Shown here piece after piece: positions 62,539-64,000 of a stretch of DNA of 64,000 nucleotides. Both the position numbers and the translations under genes were made by a program. Below the pieces are notes generated by a model, which was not told the origin of the DNA, made no database searches, and worked only from the letters and a program-made list of their open reading frames with translations. Source of the DNA: Deefgea piscis (GTDB lineage Bacteria > Pseudomonadota > Gammaproteobacteria > Burkholderiales > Chitinibacteraceae); assembly GCF_013284055.1 (NCBI RefSeq), contig NZ_CP054143.1, positions 3,100,001 to 3,164,000 on the forward strand, written 5' to 3'. The first letter of the stretch is position 1, and each line of letters starts with the position of its first letter.

Positions 62539-64000
62539 AATTACCCATCTTGCAGTGGCTACCCAATTATCGCCGTGAGTTAGCTTACGGCGATTTTGGC
62601 GCCAGCATTATTGTGGCTTTACTACTGATCCCGCAAGGTTTGGCCTATGCGCAACTCGCCGGTTTACCCGCGCTAGCGGGTATTTATGCCAGCATTGCCC
62701 CCGTCTTGATCTATGCCTTATTGGGCAGCAGCATGACCCAATCAGTAGGGCCAATGGCGATCACTTCCGCAATGGCGGCCACTGCGCTGCTCCCACTCGC
62801 GCCAGCCGGCAGCGCCAGTTATATCGCGCTGGCCAGCACTTTAACCTTAATTTCGGGTTTATTTATGCTGTCTTTTGGCAGCTTTAAACTTGGCAAACTC
62901 ACGCGGATTTTATCGATTCCGGTGATTCAAGGCTTTAGTGCGGGGACGGCACTATTGATTGCGCTGACACAAATTGGCGCCTTACTGAGCGTTTCATGGC
63001 ACAGCAGCAATCTCATTGACTGGCTGATTGCCGCACCAGCGGCATTACAACAACTCAGCGTAATCCCGACATTATTTGGCCTGATGGGTTTGGCCTTATT
63101 GTGGGCCAGTGGAACCCCAACGATTTCATTACTGCAACGCTGGGGAATAAGCTTCAAAATAGCGCAACTGATTAGCCGAGTTTTACCTTTGTTTGTGCTT
63201 ATTTTGGCGGGTTTAGTATTGCAATTTGGCCTATCTGATCAGCCCCAAATTCATATTATTGGTACGCTACCAAGCGCTGGTTTTAGCACCGTTGCCCCAC
63301 AAATCACACTCAATGCGCTGGAACAGCTTTGGCTGCCCGCGCTGTTAATTGGTTTAGCTGGATTTTTACAAAGCATCACCATCGCACAAACCATTGCCGC
63401 TGAGCGCAATGAGAAAATCTCAGTCGATCAAGAATTTATCGCCCTCGGTGGCGGCAATATTGCGGCGGCGTTTGTCGGCGGCATGCCCGTGAGCGGTGGG
63501 TTTTCTCGCACTGCGGTCAATGCCAGCGCAGGGGCCCACACGCCACTGGCCGGTGTAATGACCGCCATTTGGATGTTATTGGGCCTGTTTTTTCTTAAAG
63601 ACGTGATCGCCCTCTTACCGCTGCCTTTATTGGCAGCGACTATTGTCTTAGCCACATTGCGTATGCTCAGCCCAGCCTCTTTACGCGCTGCATGGCGAAT
63701 TGATCGCCGCGATGGTGCGGCATGGCTACTGACTTTTTGCTGCGTTCTACTGGTTGGCCCCATCAATGGCATCGCCATTGGCGTGGGCGTTTCTTTATTG
63801 CTGTTTATTTTACGCACCAGCAAGCCGCATCTGGCGGTGATTGGTCGCATTGCGGGCAGCGAGCACTTTCGTAATACACGTTTTTTTAAAGTGGAAATGC
63901 CCGCAAAGATTGTGGCGATTCGAATTGATGAGAGTCTGTACTTTGGTAATTGCAATCAAGTCGTTGAGCAATGTGAGCGCTATTTATTGGATTACCCACG
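62535..64000 (+). CDS. SulP-family anion permease, partial
   Basis: The first ~488 residues of a SulP transporter; the end lies beyond the window. It opens with LPNYRRELAYGDFGASIIVALLLIPQGLAYAQLAGL in two recognisable parts, then PVLIYALLGSSMTQSVGPMA and GFSRTAVNASAGAHTPLAGV, all SulP hallmarks. The visible C-terminal part (KIVAIRIDESLYFGN) is the start of the STAS domain. Such proteins carry sulfate or related anions. In BigR-type operons a SulP protein is thought to move sulfite or sulfate produced by persulfide oxidation. Confidence 0.9.
   Translation, partial: MKLPILQWLPNYRRELAYGDFGASIIVALLLIPQGLAYAQLAGLPALAGIYASIAPVLIYALLGSSMTQSVGPMAITSAMAATALLPLAPAGSASYIALASTLTLISGLFMLSFGSFKLGKLTRILSIPVIQGFSAGTALLIALTQIGALLSVSWHSSNLIDWLIAAPAALQQLSVIPTLFGLMGLALLWASGTPTISLLQRWGISFKIAQLISRVLPLFVLILAGLVLQFGLSDQPQIHIIGTLPSAGFSTVAPQITLNALEQLWLPALLIGLAGFLQSITIAQTIAAERNEKISVDQEFIALGGGNIAAAFVGGMPVSGGFSRTAVNASAGAHTPLAGVMTAIWMLLGLFFLKDVIALLPLPLLAATIVLATLRMLSPASLRAAWRIDRRDGAAWLLTFCCVLLVGPINGIAIGVGVSLLLFILRTSKPHLAVIGRIAGSEHFRNTRFFKVEMPAKIVAIRIDESLYFGNCNQVVEQCERYLLDYP

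Overview
The window looks like chromosomal DNA of a betaproteobacterium of the order Neisseriales, most like the chitin-degrading Chitinibacteraceae (Deefgea/Chitinibacter type). The pointers are a secreted GH18 chitinase, the long rpsB-to-rnhB essential gene order, class I polyhydroxyalkanoate genes, MotAB, and the overall protein flavour. The genus is an inference; no rRNA or tRNA gene was found here to test it.

Layout. 0-3.4 kb: the start of a protein that may be DUF1631-like (minus), an ABC exporter, an ABM-domain protein and a DUF4442 hotdog protein. 3.4-7.5 kb is the most accessory-looking part: a small ion-channel-like protein, then an outer-membrane-barrel gene followed by an SDR oxidoreductase with a Sec signal peptide. 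That two-gene block is bracketed by a 49-bp perfect direct repeat of the 3' end of the neighbouring yeiH-type gene. 7.4-14.3 kb: yeiH with a divergent LysR regulator, an OLD-family nuclease, a CinA-type protein, DUF2789 and the chitinase, whose mRNA leader can fold over its own ribosome binding site. 14.4-19.2 kb: motA-motB-membrane methyltransferase-HDOD-RNA methyltransferase, all minus.

19.3-33.5 kb holds the minus-strand housekeeping run rpsB-tsf-pyrH-frr-uppS-cdsA-dxr-rseP-bamA-skp-lpxD-fabZ-lpxA-lpxB-rnhB: translation, isoprenoid and phospholipid precursors, outer-membrane protein assembly and lipid A. rpsB has a structured leader. 33.6-36.7 kb is a tightly overlapping Mla-like operon (MlaE permease, a strongly degenerate ATPase-like protein, MlaD, a lipoprotein). 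36.9-41.3 kb: trxB, DUF2238, typA, a CoA-type Nudix hydrolase. 41.4-53.3 kb: a 1426-residue hybrid kinase, metG, WbuC-type cupin, a conserved unknown, a 2Fe-2S ferredoxin, a hydrolase, a CbiM-like membrane protein and a sensor kinase. 53.4-58.3 kb: rlmM, mscL, a 265-bp branched inverted-repeat element, phaA-type thiolase and phaC.

58.5-64 kb: a PbpG-type peptidase, then a sulfur block. A BigR/SqrR-like ArsR repressor is followed by two half-size YeeE/YedE transporters and a SulP permease (cut by the window end). On the other side, divergent, lie a persulfide-dioxygenase-type metallohydrolase, thioredoxin 2 and a DUF2892 membrane protein. The two divergent promoters overlap across an AT-rich palindrome, which suggests one repressor controls uptake and oxidation of reduced sulfur.

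The best candidates for undescribed biology are the repeat-flanked barrel/periplasmic-SDR cassette, the ATPase-dead Mla-like operon, the branched repeat near 55.1 kb and the chitinase leader. All functional assignments rest on reading motifs and gene order; no database search was possible.
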